Origin: Pseudomonadota bacterium
Lineage (GTDB): Bacteria > Pseudomonadota > Alphaproteobacteria > Rhizobiales > Beijerinckiaceae
NCBI GenBank assembly: GCA_023452965.1
Contig: JAEXUU010000385.1
Coordinates: 1 to 7,212, forward strand
Length of the DNA stretch: 7,212 nucleotides
Reading direction: 5' to 3'
The notes under the pieces are model-generated. The model saw only the letters and a list, made by a program, of their open reading frames with translations. It ran no database searches and was not told where the DNA came from. Both the position numbers and the translations under genes were made by a program. Shown here in pieces: positions 6,949-7,212 of the stretch (its first letter is position 1; each line of letters opens with the position of its first letter).

Positions 6949-7026
6949 GGCCTTACCCAATTCGCACGTGCCTGTGGCCGCGTGCCGGTCGGTGGGCATC
7001 CGGACAAGAGGCCGGACAGCCGCCAG

Positions 7027-7053
7027 GGATGGGAAACGGATGGAGGGGGATGG
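7027..7053 (+). repeat. Three GGATGG direct repeats at near-helical spacing
   Basis: GGATGG occurs at 7027-7032, 7038-7043 and 7048-7053, at steps of 11 and 10 nt. The reverse complement CCATCC occurs at 6936-6941 inside the candidate promoter. The last copy forms part of the GGGGAT/ATCCCC hairpin. Confidence 0.5.
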
Positions 7054-7175
7054 ATATCCCCTCAAATCACGCTCCCGGTCTTCGCAAGGGGACCGCTCCC
7101 GAACAGCGACTGGCAGCCGGAGGCGAAACCGGCGAACCCCGAATCTCCACGGGGGACGCAGCTTAAAGCAACGAC

Positions 7176-7190
7176 GGAGCGGGCTTTTTT
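7176..7190 (+). terminator. Candidate intrinsic terminator or attenuator
   Basis: GGAGCGGG is followed by C and six T residues. The upstream arm CCGCTCC is 77 nt away (7093-7099), enclosing two further stems, so this is not a compact textbook hairpin. The T-tract right after a GC-rich arm is the reason for the call. If it works, it would end the candidate RNA or attenuate reading into a gene beyond the window. Confidence 0.35.
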
Positions 7191-7212
7191 GGTCTCGCCG
7201 GCTTTCCACAGG

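Larger units (their letters stand above)
6955..7190 (+). ncRNA. Candidate structured RNA, or long leader of a downstream gene
   Basis: No convincing protein gene lies between the glucan gene start and the right edge (479 nt). The plus strand has a promoter-like pair ending at 6948, then several short stems. These are TCCGG/CCGGA (6999-7016), GGGGAT/ATCCCC (7046-7061), GGGA/TCCC (7089-7100), GCCGG/CCGGC (7116-7133) and CCCCG/CGGGG (7137-7154). CCGCTCC (7093-7099) can pair with GGAGCGG (7176-7182), closing the two 3' hairpins just before a T6 run. That pairing competes with GGGA/TCCC. The result would be an RNA of about 235 nt. I do not recognise a known family. I looked for tmRNA, 6S, SRP, RNase P and cobalamin riboswitch landmarks and did not find them. 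GC-rich DNA forms stems by chance, so the case rests on the combination of promoter, stems and T-tract. Confidence 0.4.

Noticed and set aside
6841..7209. A 122-codon minus-strand frame starting at GTG, rich in Arg
   Set aside because: It has no ribosome binding site, no recognisable domain, a strongly biased composition, and runs through the hairpin-rich region. It is most likely chance.
7202..7210. DnaA-box-like CTTTCCACA near the right edge
   Set aside because: It differs from TTATCCACA at two positions and stands alone, so there is no origin signature.
6946..7212. A plus-strand frame from ATG 6946 that stays open to the right edge
   Set aside because: The ATG overlaps the candidate -10 box, no Shine-Dalgarno sequence precedes it, and the 89 residues match nothing I know. 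It cannot be fully excluded because the frame is cut by the window.
6955..7212. Permuted alphaproteobacterial tmRNA, suggested by ACGACGG near 7171
   Set aside because: No T-arm-like GGTTCGA, no acceptor end and no tag-peptide reading frame are visible. The short match is not enough.

Overview
This window looks like a piece of a GC-rich alphaproteobacterial chromosome, most likely order Hyphomicrobiales (Rhizobiales). Three things point there: a citric-acid-cycle malate dehydrogenase next to a ZapE/AFG1 ATPase, a Brucella Omp19-like protease-inhibitor lipoprotein, and a periplasmic glucan biosynthesis protein. The genus cannot be fixed from the sequence alone. I see no insertion sequence, integrase, tRNA, rRNA or CRISPR array, and base composition looks even throughout.

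Layout, left to right. (1) 1-874, minus: mdh, cut by the left edge, which removes its last residues. (2) 875-1118: intergenic DNA with the mdh ribosome binding site, a weak candidate promoter and an AT-rich palindrome. (3) 1119-2900, minus: zapE followed by a TetR-family regulator, separated by 3 nt and probably one operon. (4) 2901-3197: a divergent intergenic region with two inverted repeats. (5) 3198-3815, plus: a GNAT N-acetyltransferase that starts on TTG. (6) 3831-4529, minus: an Omp19/Inh-type lipoprotein, convergent with the GNAT gene. (7) 4530-4711: a divergent intergenic region. (8) 4712-5140, plus: a RidA/YjgF-family protein lacking the deaminase arginine. (9) 5156-6733, minus: an OpgG/OpgD-type periplasmic glucan protein, convergent with the RidA gene. 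(10) 6734-7212: 479 nt with no convincing protein gene. It holds a promoter-like -35/-10 pair, a run of hairpins and a T-tract that together suggest an unannotated structured RNA on the plus strand.

The genes are mostly single units in alternating directions, not one pathway. Mdh serves central metabolism, ZapE cell division or protein quality control. The lipoprotein and the OpgG-like protein act in the cell envelope. The GNAT, RidA-like and TetR proteins are accessory with unknown partners. The window is largely ordinary conserved chromosome. The most interesting part is the candidate RNA locus at about 6920-7190. Next come the palindrome beside tetR/mdh and the altered active site of the RidA-like protein.
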